Below, piece after piece: positions 31,801 to 43,740 of a stretch of DNA of 64,000 nt. A model generated the notes under the pieces. It had not been told where the DNA came from. It worked only from the letters and a program-made list of their open reading frames with translations, and did no database searches. Both the position numbers and the translations under genes were made by a program. This DNA is from Chamaelirium japonicum (taxonomy: Eukaryota > Streptophyta > Magnoliopsida > Liliales > Melanthiaceae), in contig CANTAL010000140.1 of assembly GCA_947650365.1 (NCBI GenBank), positions 372,001 to 436,000 of the forward strand, written 5' to 3'. The number at the start of each line of letters is the position of its first letter. The first letter of the stretch is position 1.

Positions 31801-34800
31801 TAGAATGGTTTAATTGAATGAATTAGAATGGATCGTACGAATGAATTAGAATAGATCGTGCAAATGAATTAGAATGGATCGTACAAATGAATTAAAATAG
31901 ATTGTGCGATTGAAATAGAATGGATCGTACGAATGAATTAGAATGGATACATTCGTGCAAATGAATTAGAATGGATCGTATGAATGAATTAGAAATGATC
32001 GTTTGAATGAATTAGAATGAATCATACGAATGAATTAGACTAGATACATTCGTGCGAATGAATTAGAATGGATCGTGCGAATGAATTAGAATGGATCGTA
32101 CGAATGAATTAGAATGGATCGTACGAAAGAATTAGAATGGATCATGCGAATGAATTAGAATGGATTGTACTAATGAATTAGAATGGGTACATTCGTGCGA
32201 ATGAATTAGAATGGATCGTACGAATGAGTAAAAATGGATCGTACGAATGAATTAGAATGAATCGTACGAATGAATTAGAATGGATCGTGCGAATGAATTA
32301 GAATGGATCGTACGAATGAATTAGAATAGATTAAGTGAATGAATTAGAATAGATTATGTGAATGAATTAGAATGGATCGTACGAATGAATTAGAATGGAT
32401 CGTAGGAATCAATTAGAATGGATCATATGAATGAATTAGAATGGATCGTATGAATGAATTAGAATGGATCGTATAAATGAATTAGAATGGATCGTACGAA
32501 TGAATTAGAATGGATCGTACGAAGGACTTAGAATGGATCGTGCGAATGAATTAGAATGGATTGTACTAATAAATTAGAATGGATACATTCTTGTGAATAA
32601 AATAGAATGGATCGAACGAATAAGTAAGAATGGATCGTACGAATGAATTAGAATGGATCGTGCGAATGAATTAGAATAGATTGTGTGAATGAATTAGAAT
32701 GGATCGTACGAATGAATTATAACGGATCGTATGAATGAATTAGAATGGATCGTAGGAAAGAATTAGAATAAATCGTGCGAATGAATTAGAATGGATCATA
32801 TGAATGAATTTGAATGGATCGTACGAATGAATTAGAATGGATCGTGTGAATGAATTAGAATGGATTGTACTAATGAATTAGAATGAATACATTCATGCGA
32901 ATGAATTAGAATGGATCGTACGAATGAGTAAGAATGGATTGTACGAATGAATTAGAATGGATCGTACGAATGAATTAGAATGGATCGTGCGAATGAATTA
33001 GAATGGATCGTACGAATGAATTAGAATAGATTGTGTGAATGAATTTGAATGGATCGTACGAACGAATTAGAATGGATCGTATGAATGAATTAGAATGGAT
33101 CGTACGAATGAATTAGAATGGATACATTCGTGCGAACAAATTAGAATGTATCGAACGATGGAATTAGAATGGATCGTACGAATGAATTAGAATCGATACA
33201 TTCGTGCGAATGAATTAGAATGGATCGTATAAATGAATTAGAATGGATCGTACGAATGAATTAGAATGGATCGTATGAATGAATTAGAATGGATCGTACG
33301 AATGAATTAGAATGGATCGTGCGAATGAATTAGAATGGATTGTACGAATGAATTAGAATGGATATATTCATGCGAATGAATTAGAATGGATCGTACGAAT
33401 GAGTAAGAATGGATCGTACTAATAAATTAGAATAGATCATACGAATGAATTAGAATGAATCGTGCGAATGAATTAGAATTGATCGTCCGAATGAATTAGA
33501 ATAGATTGTGCGAATGAATTAGAATGGAACGTACGAATGGATGGTACAAATGAATTAGAAGGGATACATTCGTGTGAATGAATTAGAATGGATCATATGA
33601 ATGAATTAGAATGGATCGTACGAATGAATTAGAATGGATCGTATGAATGAATTAGAATAGATCGTGCGAATGAATTAGAATGCATTGTACGAATGAATTA
33701 GAATGGATAGATTCGTGCGAATGAATTAGAATAGATCGTATGAATGAATTAGAATGGATCATACGAATGACTTAGAATGGATCGTACGAATGAATTAGAA
33801 AGGATCGTGCGAATGAATTAGAATGGATCGTACGAATGATTTAGAATAGATTGTGCGAATGAATTAGAATGGGTCGTACGAATGAATTAGAATGGATCGT
33901 GCGAAGGAATTAGAATGGATCGTGCGAATGAATTAGAATGGATTGTACAAATGAATTAGAATGGATACATTCGTGCGAATGAATTAGAATGGATCGTACG
34001 AATGATTTAGAATAGATTGTGCGAATGAATTAGAATGGATCGTACGAATGAATTAGAATGGATCATACGAATGAATTAGAATGGATCGTGCGAATGAATT
34101 AGAATGGATTGTACTAATGAATTAGAATGGATACATTCGTGCGAATGAATTAGAATGGATCGTACGAATAAGTAAGAATGGATCGTACGAATGAATTAGA
34201 ATAGATCGTACGAATTAATTAGAATGGATCGTGCGAATGAATTAGAATGGATCGTACGAATGAATTAAAATAGATTGTGTGAATGAATTATAATAGATTG
34301 TGTGAATGAATTAGAATGGATCGTATGAATGAATTAAAATGGATCGTAGGAATGAATTAGAATGGATCATATGAATGAATTAGAATGGATCGTATGAATG
34401 AATTAGAATGGATCGTGCCAATGAATTAGAATGGATTGTATGCATGAATTTGAATGGATCGAACGAATGAATTAGAGTGGATCGTACGAAGGAATTAGAA
34501 TGGATCGTGCGAATGAATTAGAATGGATTGTACTAATGAATTAGAATGGATACATTCGTGCGAATGAATTAGAATGGATCGTACGAATGAGTAAGAATGG
34601 ATCGTACGAATGAATTAGAATGGATCGTACGAATGAATTAGAATCGATCGTACGTATGAATTAGAATGGATCGTACGAATGAATTAGAATGGATCGTACG
34701 AATGAATTAGAATGGATCGTGCGAATGAATTAGAATGGATCGTGCGAATGAATTAGAATGGATCGTGCGAATGAATTAGAATGGATCGTGCGAATGAATT

Positions 34801-37800
34801 AGAATGGATTGTACGAATGAATTAGAATGGATACATTCATGCGAATGAATTAGAATGGATCGTACGAATGAGTAAGAATGGATCGTACGATAAATTAGAA
34901 TGGATCGTACGAATGAATTAGAATGAATCGTGCGAATGAATTAGAATGGATCGTACGACTGAATTAGAATAGATTGTGCGAATGAATTAGAATGGAACAT
35001 ATGAATGGATCGTACGAATGAATTAGAATGGATACATTCGTGCAAATGAATTAGAATGGATCGTATGAATGAATTAGAATGGATCATACGAAGGAATTAG
35101 AATGGATCGTACGAATGAATTAGAATGGATCGTGCGAATGAATTAGAATGGATTGTACGAATGAATTAGAATGGATACATTCGTGTGAATGAATTAGAAT
35201 GGATCGTATGAATGTTTAAGAATGGATCATACGAATGAATTAGAATGGATCGTACGAATGAATTAGAGTGGATCGTGTGAATGAATTAGAATGGATCGTA
35301 CGAATGATTTAGAATAGATTGTGCGAATGAATTAGAATGGGTCGTACGAATTAATTAGAATGGATACATTCGTGCGAATGAATTAGAATAGATCATATGA
35401 ATGAATTAGAATGGATCGTACGAATGAATTAGAATGGATACATTCGTACGAATGAATTAGAATGGATCATATGAAGGAATTAGAATGGATCATACGAATT
35501 AATTAGAATGGATACATTCGAGCAAATGAATTAGAATGGATCGTATGAATGAATTAAAATGGATCGTACAAAAGAATTAGAATGGATCATGGGAATGAAT
35601 TAGAATCGATCGTATGAATGAATTAGAATGGATCGTACGAATGAATTAGAATGGATCGTGCGAATGTATTAGAATGGATTGTACGAATGAATTAGAATGG
35701 ATACATTCGTGCGAGTGATTTAGAATGGATCGTACGAATGAGTAAGAATGGATTGTACGAATGAATTAGAAAGAATCATATGAATGAATTAGAATGGATT
35801 GCACGAATGAATTAGAATGGATCGTACAAATCAATTAGAATAGATTGTGCAAATGAATTAGAATGGATCGTACGAATGAATTAGAGTGGATACATTCGTG
35901 CAAATGAATTAGAATGGATCGTATGAATGAATTAGAATGGATCGTACGAATGAATTAGAATGGATACATTCGTTCGAATGAATTAGAATAGATTGTACGA
36001 ACGAATTAGAATGGATCGTACGAATGAATTAGAATGGATACATTCGTGCGAATGAATTAGAATGGATCGTACGAATGAATTAGAATGGATCGTACGAATG
36101 AATTAGAATGGATCATACGATTGAATTAGAATGGATCGTACGAAAGAATTAGAATGGATCGTACGAATGAATTACAATGGATCATACGGATGAATTAGAA
36201 TGGATCGTGCGAATGAATTAGAATGGATTGTACGAATGAATTTGAATGGATACATTCATGCGAATGAATTAGAATGGATCTTATGAATGAGTAAGAATGG
36301 ATTGTACGAATGAATTAGAATGGATCGTACGAATACCTTAGAATTGATCGTGCGAATGAATTAGAATGGATCGTACGAATGAATTAAAATAGATTGTGTG
36401 AATGAATTAGAATAGATCGTACGAATGAATTAGAATGGATACATTCGTGCGAATAAATTAGAATGGATCGTATGAATAAATTAGAATGGATCGAATGAAT
36501 GAATTAGAATGGATTATACGAATGAATTAGAATGGATATATTCGTTCAAATGAATAAGAATGGATCGTACGAAGGAGTTAGAATGGATCGTATGAATGAA
36601 TTAGAAAGGATACATTCGTGCGAATGAATTAGAATGGATCGTATGAATGAATTAGAATGGATCATATGAATGAATTAGAATGGATCATGCGAATGACTTA
36701 GAATGGATCGTACGAATAAATTAGAATGGATCGTACGAATGAATTAGAATGGATCGTACGAATGAAATAGAATGGATCGTGCGAATGAATTAGAATGGAT
36801 TGTACGAATGAATTAGAATGGATACATTCGTGTGAATGAATTAGAATGGATCGTACGAATGAGTAAGAATGAATCGTACGAATGAATTAGAATGGATTAT
36901 GCGAATGAATTAGAATGGATCGTACGAATGAATTAGAATAGATTGTGCGAATGAATTAGAATGGATCGTACGAATGAATTAGCATGGATACTTTCGTGCA
37001 AATGAATTAGAATGGATCGTACGAATGAATTAGAATGGATCGTGCGAATATATTAGAATGGATCGTACGAATGATTTAGAATAGATTGTGCGAATGAATT
37101 AGAATGGGTCGTACGAATTAATTAGAAAGGATACATTCGTGCGAATGAATTAGAATGGATCATATGAATGAATTAGAATGGATCGTACTAATGAATTAGA
37201 ATGGATACATTCGTGCGAATGAATTATAATGGATCGTACGAAGGAATTAGAATGGATCATACGAATGAATTAGAATAGAAACATTCAAGCAAATGAATTA
37301 GAATGGATCATATGAATGAATTAAAATGGAACGTACGAATAAATTAGAATGGATCGTGGGAATGAATTAGAATCGATCTTACGAATGAATTAGAATGGAT
37401 CGTACGAATGAATTAGAATGGACCGTGCGAATGTATTAGAATGGATTGTACGAATGAATTAGAATGGATACATTCGTGCGAGTAAATTAGAATGGATCGT
37501 ACGAATGAGTAAGAATGGATTGTACGAATGAATTAGAATGAATCGTACGAATGAATTAGAAAGGATTGTACGAATGAATTAGAATGGATCGTACGAATCA
37601 ATTAGAATAGATTGTGCGAATGAATTAGAATGGATCGTACGAATGAATTAGAATGGATACATTCGTGCAAATGAATTAGAATGGATCGTATGAATGAATT
37701 AAAATGGATCGTACGAATGAATTAGAATGGATACATTCATTCGAATGAATTAGAATAGATTGTACAAAGGAATTAGAATGGATCGTACGAATGAATTAGA

Positions 37801-38380
37801 ATAGATACATTCGTGCGAATGAATTAGAAAGGATCGTATGAATGAATTAGAATGGATCGTACGAATGAATTAGAATGGATCATACGAATGAATTAGAATG
37901 GATCGTGCAAAAGAATTAGAATGGATCGTACGAATGAATTACAATGGATCATACGGATGAATTAGAATGGATCGTGCGAATGAATTAGAATGGATTGTAC
38001 GAATGAATTTGAATGGATTCATTCGTGCGAATGAATTAGAATGGATCGTACGAATGAGTAAGAATGGATCGTACGAATGAATTAGAATGGATCATACGAA
38101 TAACTTAGAATTGATCGTGCGAATGAATTAGAATAGATCGTACGAATGAATTAAAATAGATTGTGCGAATGAATTAGAATGGATCGTATGAATGAATTAG
38201 AATGGATACATTCGTGCGAATAAATTAGAATGGATCGTATGAATGAACTAGAATTGATCGAATGAATGAATTAGAATAGATCATACTAATGAATTAGAAT
38301 GGATACATTCGTTCAAATGAATAAGAATGGATCGTACGAAGGAATAAGAATGGATCGTATGAATGAATTAGAAAGGATAC
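28824..38380 (+). repeat. 9.5-kb satellite segmental duplication, copy B
   Basis: Partner of about 16550-26052. Its left edge coincides with a broken monomer near 28815-28835, where AATAAATTAG runs straight into TGCGAATG and the AATGGATCG part is missing. Its right edge coincides with the switch to satellite family 2. Copy B contains its own extra expansion at 35400-37300. Confidence 0.75.
35400..37300 (+). repeat. Local ~1.77-kb expansion inside copy B
   Basis: The unit with ACATTCGAGC at 35514 and the unit with ACATTCAAGC at 37281 start similar series of variants (ATTAAAATGG, a GTGGGAATG or ATGGGAATG unit, then AATCGATC), an offset of 1767 bp. Copy A has only one such series (25018). It is an independent expansion that restores the overall 12.2-kb register between the copies. 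Confidence 0.65.
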
Positions 38381-40105
38381 CTTCGTGAAATGAATTAATA
38401 GCTTGTACGAATAAATTAGAATAGATCGTATGAATGAATTAGAATGGATCGTGCGAATAAATTAGAATGGACCGTAAGAATAAAATAGAATAGATACATT
38501 TGTACGAATTAATTTTATAGCTTATACGAATGAATTAGAATGGATCGTGTGAATGACTTAGAATAGATCGTTCGAATGAATTAGAATGGGTCGTTCGAAT
38601 GAATTAGAATGTATCGTACGAATGAATTAGAATGGATACATTCGTACGAATGAATTAGAATAGCTCGTACGAATGAATTAGAATGAATCGTGTGAATGAA
38701 TTAGAATGGATCGTACGAATGAATTAGAATGAATCATGCGAAAGAATTAAAATGGATCGTACGAATGAACTAGAATGTATCGTACGAATGAATTAGAATG
38801 TGTCGTACGAATGAATTAGAATGGATACAATCATACGAATGAATTAGAATAGCTCGTACGAATGAATTAGAATTGATCGTGCGAATGAATTAGAATGGAT
38901 CGTACGAATGAATTAGAATGGATCGTACGAATGAATTTGAATGGATCATGCAAATGAATTAAAATGGATCATACGAATGAATTAGAATGGATATATTCGT
39001 ACGAATGAATTAGAATAGCTCGTACAAATGAATTTGAATAGATCGTGGGAACGAATTAGAATGGATCATGCGAATGAATTAGAATGGATCATACGAATAA
39101 ATTAGAATGGATACATTTGTACGAATGAATTAGAATAGCTCGTGCGAATGAATTAGAATAGATCGTGCAAATGAATTAGAATGGATCGTACGAATCAATT
39201 AGAATGGATCATGCAAATGATTTAGAATGGATCGTACGAATAAATTAGAATGGATACATTCATACGAATGAATTAGAATAGCTCATACGAATGAATTATA
39301 ATGGATCATGGAAATGAATTAGAATGGATCGTACGAATGAATTAGAATGGATCGTGCGATTGAATTAGAATGGATCATCCGAATGAATTAGAATGGATCG
39401 TACGAATGAATTAGAATAGATTTTGTAAATTAATTAGAATGGATCGTACGAATGAATTAGAATAGATACATTCGTACAAATGAATTAGAATAGGTCGTAC
39501 GAATAAATTAGAATAGATCGTGCGAATGAATTAGAATGGATCGTACGAATAAATTAGAATGGATCATGCGAATGAATTAGAATGGATCATCCGAATGAAT
39601 TAGAATGGATACATTCTTACGAATGAATTGGAATCGCTCGTACGAATGAATTAGAATCGCTCGTGCGAATGAATTAGAATGGATCGTACGAATGAATTAG
39701 AATGTTTCGTGCGAATGAATTAGAATGGATCTTACGAATGAATTAGAATGGATAGATTTGTACGACTGAATTAGAATAGCTCGTATGAATGAATTAGAAT
39801 AGATCGTGCAAATGAATTAGATTGGATCGTACAAATGAATTAGAATGGATCGTGCGAATGAATTTGAATGGATCGTACGAATGAATTAGAATGGATATAT
39901 TCGTACGAATGAATTAGAATAGCTCATATAAATGAATTAGAATAGATCGTGGGAAAGAATTAGTATGGATCGTACGAATGAATTTGAATGGATCGTGCGA
40001 ATGAATTAGAATGGATCGTACGAATGAATTAGAATGGATACATTCATAAGAGTAGCTCGTACGAATGAATTAGAATAGTTCGTGTGAATGAATTAGAATG
40101 GATCG
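38381..40105 (+). repeat. Satellite array, family 2, left part
   Basis: From here the 28-bp unit ends CATTCGTAC instead of CATTCGTGC and is followed by monomers containing AGCTCGTAC, which are absent from family 1. The switch is marked by a defective unit at about 38380-38407 (CTTCGTGAAATG, then TTAATAGCTTG). The landmark ACATTCATAAGAGTAG at 40040-40055 ties this stretch to the 3.2-kb higher-order repeat right of the retroelement. The array stops at 40105, where the LTR begins. Confidence 0.9.
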
Positions 40106-40244
40106 TGTTGGGGGTAGCTGAAATCCGTCCAGGAGTTGGAACCCTTATCCGTATGAGCTCGATCGAACGGCTATCAGGAGCGAGATCCATATTGGGATGC
40201 ACGGGGACCTGGCATCTGAGTGCATTACATCTACAACTCGGTGA

Positions 40245-40460
40245 ATCGCAAGGAGCTCGCCCCAGCTCGCAAAGGAGCTCGCCCCCCAGCTCGAAAAAAA
40301 GAGCTCGCCCCCTAGCTCGCAAAAGAGCTCACCTCCCAGCTCGCAAGGAGCTCGCCCCCTAGCTCGCAAGGAGCTTGCCCCTAGCTCGCCAGGAGCCCGC
40401 CTCCTAGCTCGCCAAGAGCTCACCCCTAGCTCTGCGCACTCGCCACCAGCTCGCCCTTAC
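40245..40460 (+). repeat. AGCTCGC minisatellite in 5' LTR
   Basis: Degenerate tandem repeat with a period of about 20-25 bp, built from AGCTCGC and GGAGCTCGCCCC blocks. A second small cluster lies at about 40670-40735. The copy number differs between the two LTRs, which accounts for much of their length difference. Overlapping open frames on both strands are produced by the repeat. Confidence 0.85.
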
Positions 40461-40546
40461 CTATGGATCTCATAGACCCCAGGATTCCAAGGGATGGGGA
40501 ACTCGAGCAGGGGCGCGCCTTCGTCCCTCAGCTCGCAAGGAGCTCG

Positions 40547-40565
40547 CCCCCCCCCCCCCCCCCCC
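40547..40565 (+). repeat. C19 homopolymer in 5' LTR
   Basis: Nineteen consecutive C residues after AGCTCG. The matching tract in the 3' LTR (51957-51975) has the same length. Such tracts are prone to sequencing and assembly error, so the exact length is uncertain. Confidence 0.9.
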
Positions 40566-41108
40566 AGCTCACCAAATCATCTTAACAGGGAGCGAGATCA
40601 ACATTGGGCTGAATGGACCTTTGTGCTTCTTGGTACAATACATCTAAGCTCGGTAAATTGCTTAGACAAAGAGCTCGTTCAGAAGCTCGCCCAAGCTCGC
40701 TCAGGAGCTCGCCCAGGAGCTCGCCCAAGCTCGCCGAGACTCCCCTGTTTATCGAAGAGGTCGCTCCCGTGAGGTCCGACTCTTGATAGATATGGAGGAG
40801 AAGACGGAGCAACAGAGGGCGAGCTCGCCTTTGCTTCCCCCCTGAGGTCGCCCACAATAGAGCAGCATAAAGGGCTGCCAGGTGTCGAAACCTTACTGAA
40901 GCTACATGGACAATTACAGTCCATGGAAGCCCGCCTGAGTCGGTTAGATGCTCTCCCCCACTCAAACCGCCTGGCAGGCTAGACGACAAAGAATGTCAGG
41001 GGCACGAGTTCCAAAGACCGTCAGAGACCCACGCGAGCCAGAACGTGGGGGCCTAGAAGGTGCTAGAAAGAACCTCCACGTGTTGGGCAACGGTAGGTCG
41101 CCAATGTC

Positions 41109-41116
41109 TATAAATA
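41109..41116 (+). promoter_or_regulatory. TATA box of 5' LTR promoter
   Basis: TATAAATA lies about 200 bp before the LTR end and is conserved in the 3' LTR (52531-52538). By position it would drive the genomic RNA, with a start some 25-35 bp downstream; the start site is inferred. Confidence 0.7.
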
Positions 41117-41311
41117 CCCACCCCCAGGCTCCAAAGTACAGGTTGGAAACCCTCACCACTACCATTTTTGCTTACGTCCACACTCCATCAATCACTTGAG
41201 ACTGACTTGAGCGTCGGAGGGTCTGCGCTCCGTAGGGAGCCAGTCGTTCTTACGCCTTTCTTTGTTTTACAGGGAGACCGCGCGGACCAGCGAAAAATAT
41301 CCCCCAACATT

Positions 41312-41328
41312 TGGCGCCGTCTGTGGGA
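41312..41328 (+). promoter_or_regulatory. tRNA primer-binding site, element 1
   Basis: TGGCGCCGTCTGTGGGA begins two bases (TT) after the LTR terminus CCAACA. The leading TGG complements the CCA end of a tRNA. The identical 17-mer is found at the same place in element 2 (63534-63550). I do not assign the tRNA with confidence. Between it and gag lies a 71-base leader (41329-41399) with no other feature seen. Confidence 0.9.
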
Positions 41329-41399
41329 TCTTTCGACTGGTTCCTACGAGAACGCCCACGACCACACGGTTGAACACCGGGGGCTCTTATCACCTAAAG

Positions 41400-42911
41400 A
41401 TGGCTCCGGAGGCAAGGGGACGCAGGCGAACGAGGACCCGCGCGGGGTTTGTCCGCAGCGAACCTCCTGCTGAGGCCCCCCAGCCCCCTGTCCCGCTCAG
41501 TGACCAGCTCCTGTTGGAGATGTTGGCCACCCAGCGGGCCATGATGGAGGAACAGACGTGGCTGCGTCAGGTCCCGATGGCGAGCCAGCGATCTGGACCA
41601 GCGAGGGTGGCATCTCCGGTGCGACCACCAACTTCAACATCGCGCCTGCCCACGGCCATTCCGGCTCGGCAGGCTTCCCACCGGGAACCCCCGGTCGAGA
41701 GAACGGCCGTGCGCGGGGTGCCGGAAACCCCGCTTACGAGATTGCAAAGGCTGGTGACCCAGCGGTCAAGCAACAAGGCAACCTCACGAGCAACCATCCC
41801 CCGACGTCGTGACAGAAGCGCCGATTCAGATGAATCTGAGGCAAGATCTCTGGAGAGAGACCGCGACCCGCGCCATCACCGACGGGAGAAGGAGCCCGCG
41901 GTGGCTTTGCCACATTGGGTTTGCGAGGCACCCGCCTCTCATCGACCCGCTATCATACCAAGAGAGCCCACAAATCGACAACGAGAAGGTCACTCCGAAG
42001 GAACCCCCTCAGGTCGCCACGAGAGAGGACCCCGACGGAGCGTACATGACCGTATAGGGCCTGTACAGCCGCCTTTGGAAGCTTTCCCCGGGCACTGGCA
42101 GCGACCTGGTGCGCCTGTAGATCTGTTGGAGGATCTTGTCGCTTATGGGGGGAGCTCGCCCTTAACGAGTGAGGTGCACTAAGGAGGTTTCCCTCACCAT
42201 TGGACCCCGCCCAAGTTTGTACTGTTCGATGGGTCGCAAGATCCTGTCGACCATCTCTTGGCTTATCGGAAGCTGTTATTTTTCTGGGACCAAGACCATG
42301 TCTTGTGCCGGGCTTTCCCGAGTAGCTTGACGGGCTCGGCGCTAAACTGGTTCCATAAATTGCCATCGGGCACCATTCCAGACTTCCCTACTCTCTCTAG
42401 ATTGTTTTTGGAGCAGTACCGCTGCAACAGGCAACCCCCTAAGAGGATTGAGTCTCTCTTCACCTTGGCCATGGGAGCCCACGAAACCCTTTGAAGCTTC
42501 ACGACGCGTTTTCAAAGCGCCTACCTCGCTCTGGAAGACGCGGTCAGCCAAGATCGCACGACGGTGAGCGCTTTCCGAAACGCCCTCCCCGAGGGAAGTA
42601 AACTTCATGACGCACTGGTAATCAAAGATCCCCGCACGATGGTCGAGCTCCTCGCCCTGGTCCAGCAACACATCAAGCTTGAAAATGCGGTGTTATACCG
42701 GAAGGACGGCAAACTGGTGCCTGCCTCCGGGACCCGGGGAGCGGGATTTCACTGTGCTAACCCACTCCCCAGGGCAAGTCTTTCACCAGATCCGGAATGA
42801 ACCCTTTTTTCAGTATCCACCACCCCTGCAGGTCGGGGAGCCCGGCTCTACCGACACTACGCGGCGGTGCGCCTTTCATCGTAGTCCCGGGCATCACACC
42901 AACAGATGCCG
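41400..42911 (+). pseudogene. gag: gag (capsid and nucleocapsid), broken
   Basis: Encodes the structural protein that would package the element RNA in virus-like particles. The ATG at 41400, in an AAGATGG context just after the leader, is preferred to the in-frame ATG at 41262, which lies inside the LTR. The first 260 residues are rich in Pro, Arg and Glu and look disordered. After an in-frame TAA at 42180-42182, the same frame gives the conserved retrotransposon gag region (FVLFDGSQDPVDHLLAYRKL, then CRAFPSSLTGSALNWFHKLP). A TGA at 42492-42494 interrupts it, and the frame remains readable to 42797. The nucleocapsid zinc finger (C-x2-H-x4-H-x4-C at about 42868-42909: CAFHRSPGHHTNRC) is in the +1 frame, so an indel lies between about 42740 and 42866. 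The family is certain from the gag and zinc-finger pattern; the gene is non-functional. Confidence 0.85.
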
Positions 42912-43740
42912 GGCTCTGAAGAACCACCTGGAGGACTTGGTCGCCCAAGGCCATTTGGATCAGTTCATCTCGCCCCCAAGGAGATTCGAGGTGATACCGG
43001 CACGGGCCCCTCGGGAGGGAGACCGCCCGGGGCCCGCTGAGCCCGCTCTGCCTCCACCTCCCCCGGGAGGGCCGGCGGTCTGTCACACTATCAGCGGGCG
43101 CCTGAACAGCCCGAGATCCAGCAACGAGGTTCGTCGGCAAGTTAGAGAGATGGAGCGGGCTCAGAAGGTATTCTCCGTTTCTCTAACCCCTGTATTGCTC
43201 CAAACACCAAGGGTAGAAGCCCGAGACTTCATCTGGTTCTCGGAGGAGGACATGGCTGGGGTTGTTACCCCCCATAATGATCCCCTCGTCATACGCCTTA
43301 TGATGGCGAACATCGAGGTAAGGTTGGTCCTGGTTGACCCAGGAAGTGCCGTAGACATCCTGTTCTTATCGGTCTTCCAGCGAATGGGATTGAGACAAAT
43401 TGATTTGTCTCCCTCAACGGGCTCGCTCAGCGGTTTCACCGGCGAGGTCGCTAAGGTGGCAGGGGAGATAACCCTCACCGTAACGGCGGGCTCGGAGGTA
43501 CGTCAAGTCCGCTTCGCGGTGGTGGATGGGCAGTCCGCTTTCAATGCCATCCTAGGGCGACCTTGGTTGAGGCAGATGAAAGCGATGTCCTCGCCTAATC
43601 ACCAGGACCTCAAGTTCCCCACCGATAAAGGGGTCGTGGTAATTCGAGGAGACCAGGTCGCTGCTACCAGGTGCGAGCAGGACGTCTTTCATCTCATAGA
43701 TTTGGAGGTCGCTGAGGCCAAGAGGCCCGCGCCCTCCTAG
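42912..43740 (+). pseudogene. Aspartic protease segment of gag-pol, broken at its end
   Basis: The frame runs on from the zinc finger without interruption. A Pro-rich linker (about 43020-43090) precedes a retropepsin-like domain: active-site region LVDPGSAVDILF with the Asp at 43336-43338, and the C-terminal ILGRPWL motif near 43549-43569. The usual active-site triplet is D-T/S-G; here it is D-P-G, which may be a lineage variant or a loss. The domain would cleave the gag-pol polyprotein. A TAG at 43738-43740 ends the open frame, yet the next codons continue into the RT region in the same frame, so it is a nonsense mutation and not a natural end. Confidence 0.8.

Larger units (their letters stand above)
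291..38380 (+). repeat. Satellite array, family 1 (23/28-bp monomers)
   Basis: Continuous head-to-tail array. The basic monomer is 23 bp, for example 17040-17062: it starts GAATGAATTAG and ends GGATCGTAC. A 28-bp variant, for example 17132-17159, carries five extra bases (ACATT) after GGAT and ends CATTCGTGC; it recurs every few monomers and divides the array into blocks of roughly 70-200 bp. Common variants are TCATACG, TTGTACG, TCGTATG and TCGTACA in place of TCGTACG, and GAGTAAG or GAAGGAATTAG in place of GAATGAATTAG. Rare variants recur in the same order at kilobase distances, which shows higher-order duplication. Short apparent open frames here are products of the repeat and are not genes. 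I do not recognise the satellite from any named family. Confidence 0.95.
40106..41309 (+). repeat. 5' LTR of element 1
   Basis: 1204 bp, starting TGTTGG and ending CCAACA, the usual short inverted termini. The left border is the satellite sequence GATCG; the right border lies two bases before the PBS. It holds an AGCTCGC-rich minisatellite, a 19-C run, and a TATA box at 41109-41116. It matches 51507-52656 throughout except for its last 74 bp (41236-41309), which have no counterpart in the 3' LTR. Confidence 0.95.

Noticed and set aside
291-38380. Regular short direct repeats suggesting a CRISPR array
   Set aside because: The repeat is contiguous with no unique spacers, no cas genes are present, and the context is a plant genome.
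291-38380. Interstitial telomere-like repeat
   Set aside because: No TTTAGGG or similar short G-strand motif in tandem.
1-40105. GAATG pentamers recalling human satellite II/III
   Set aside because: The pentamer is only part of a 23-bp unit with AATTA and GATCGTAC, and the embedded elements are plant retrotransposons.
40101-40105. GATCG as the target-site duplication of element 1
   Set aside because: GATCG occurs in most monomers, and the right end of the element is deleted, so it cannot be tested here.
40084-40989. Overlapping frames in the 5' LTR (and their copies in the 3' LTR)
   Set aside because: Produced by the AGCTCGC minisatellite and poly-C tract; no protein features.
41262-41399. 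Upstream in-frame start for gag at 41262
   Set aside because: It lies in the LTR and would read through the PBS; the ATG at 41400 follows the leader in good context.
42800-42870. Gag to pol frame change as a programmed ribosomal frameshift
   Set aside because: The change lies before the zinc finger, which belongs to gag, and other lesions surround it; an ordinary indel is simpler.
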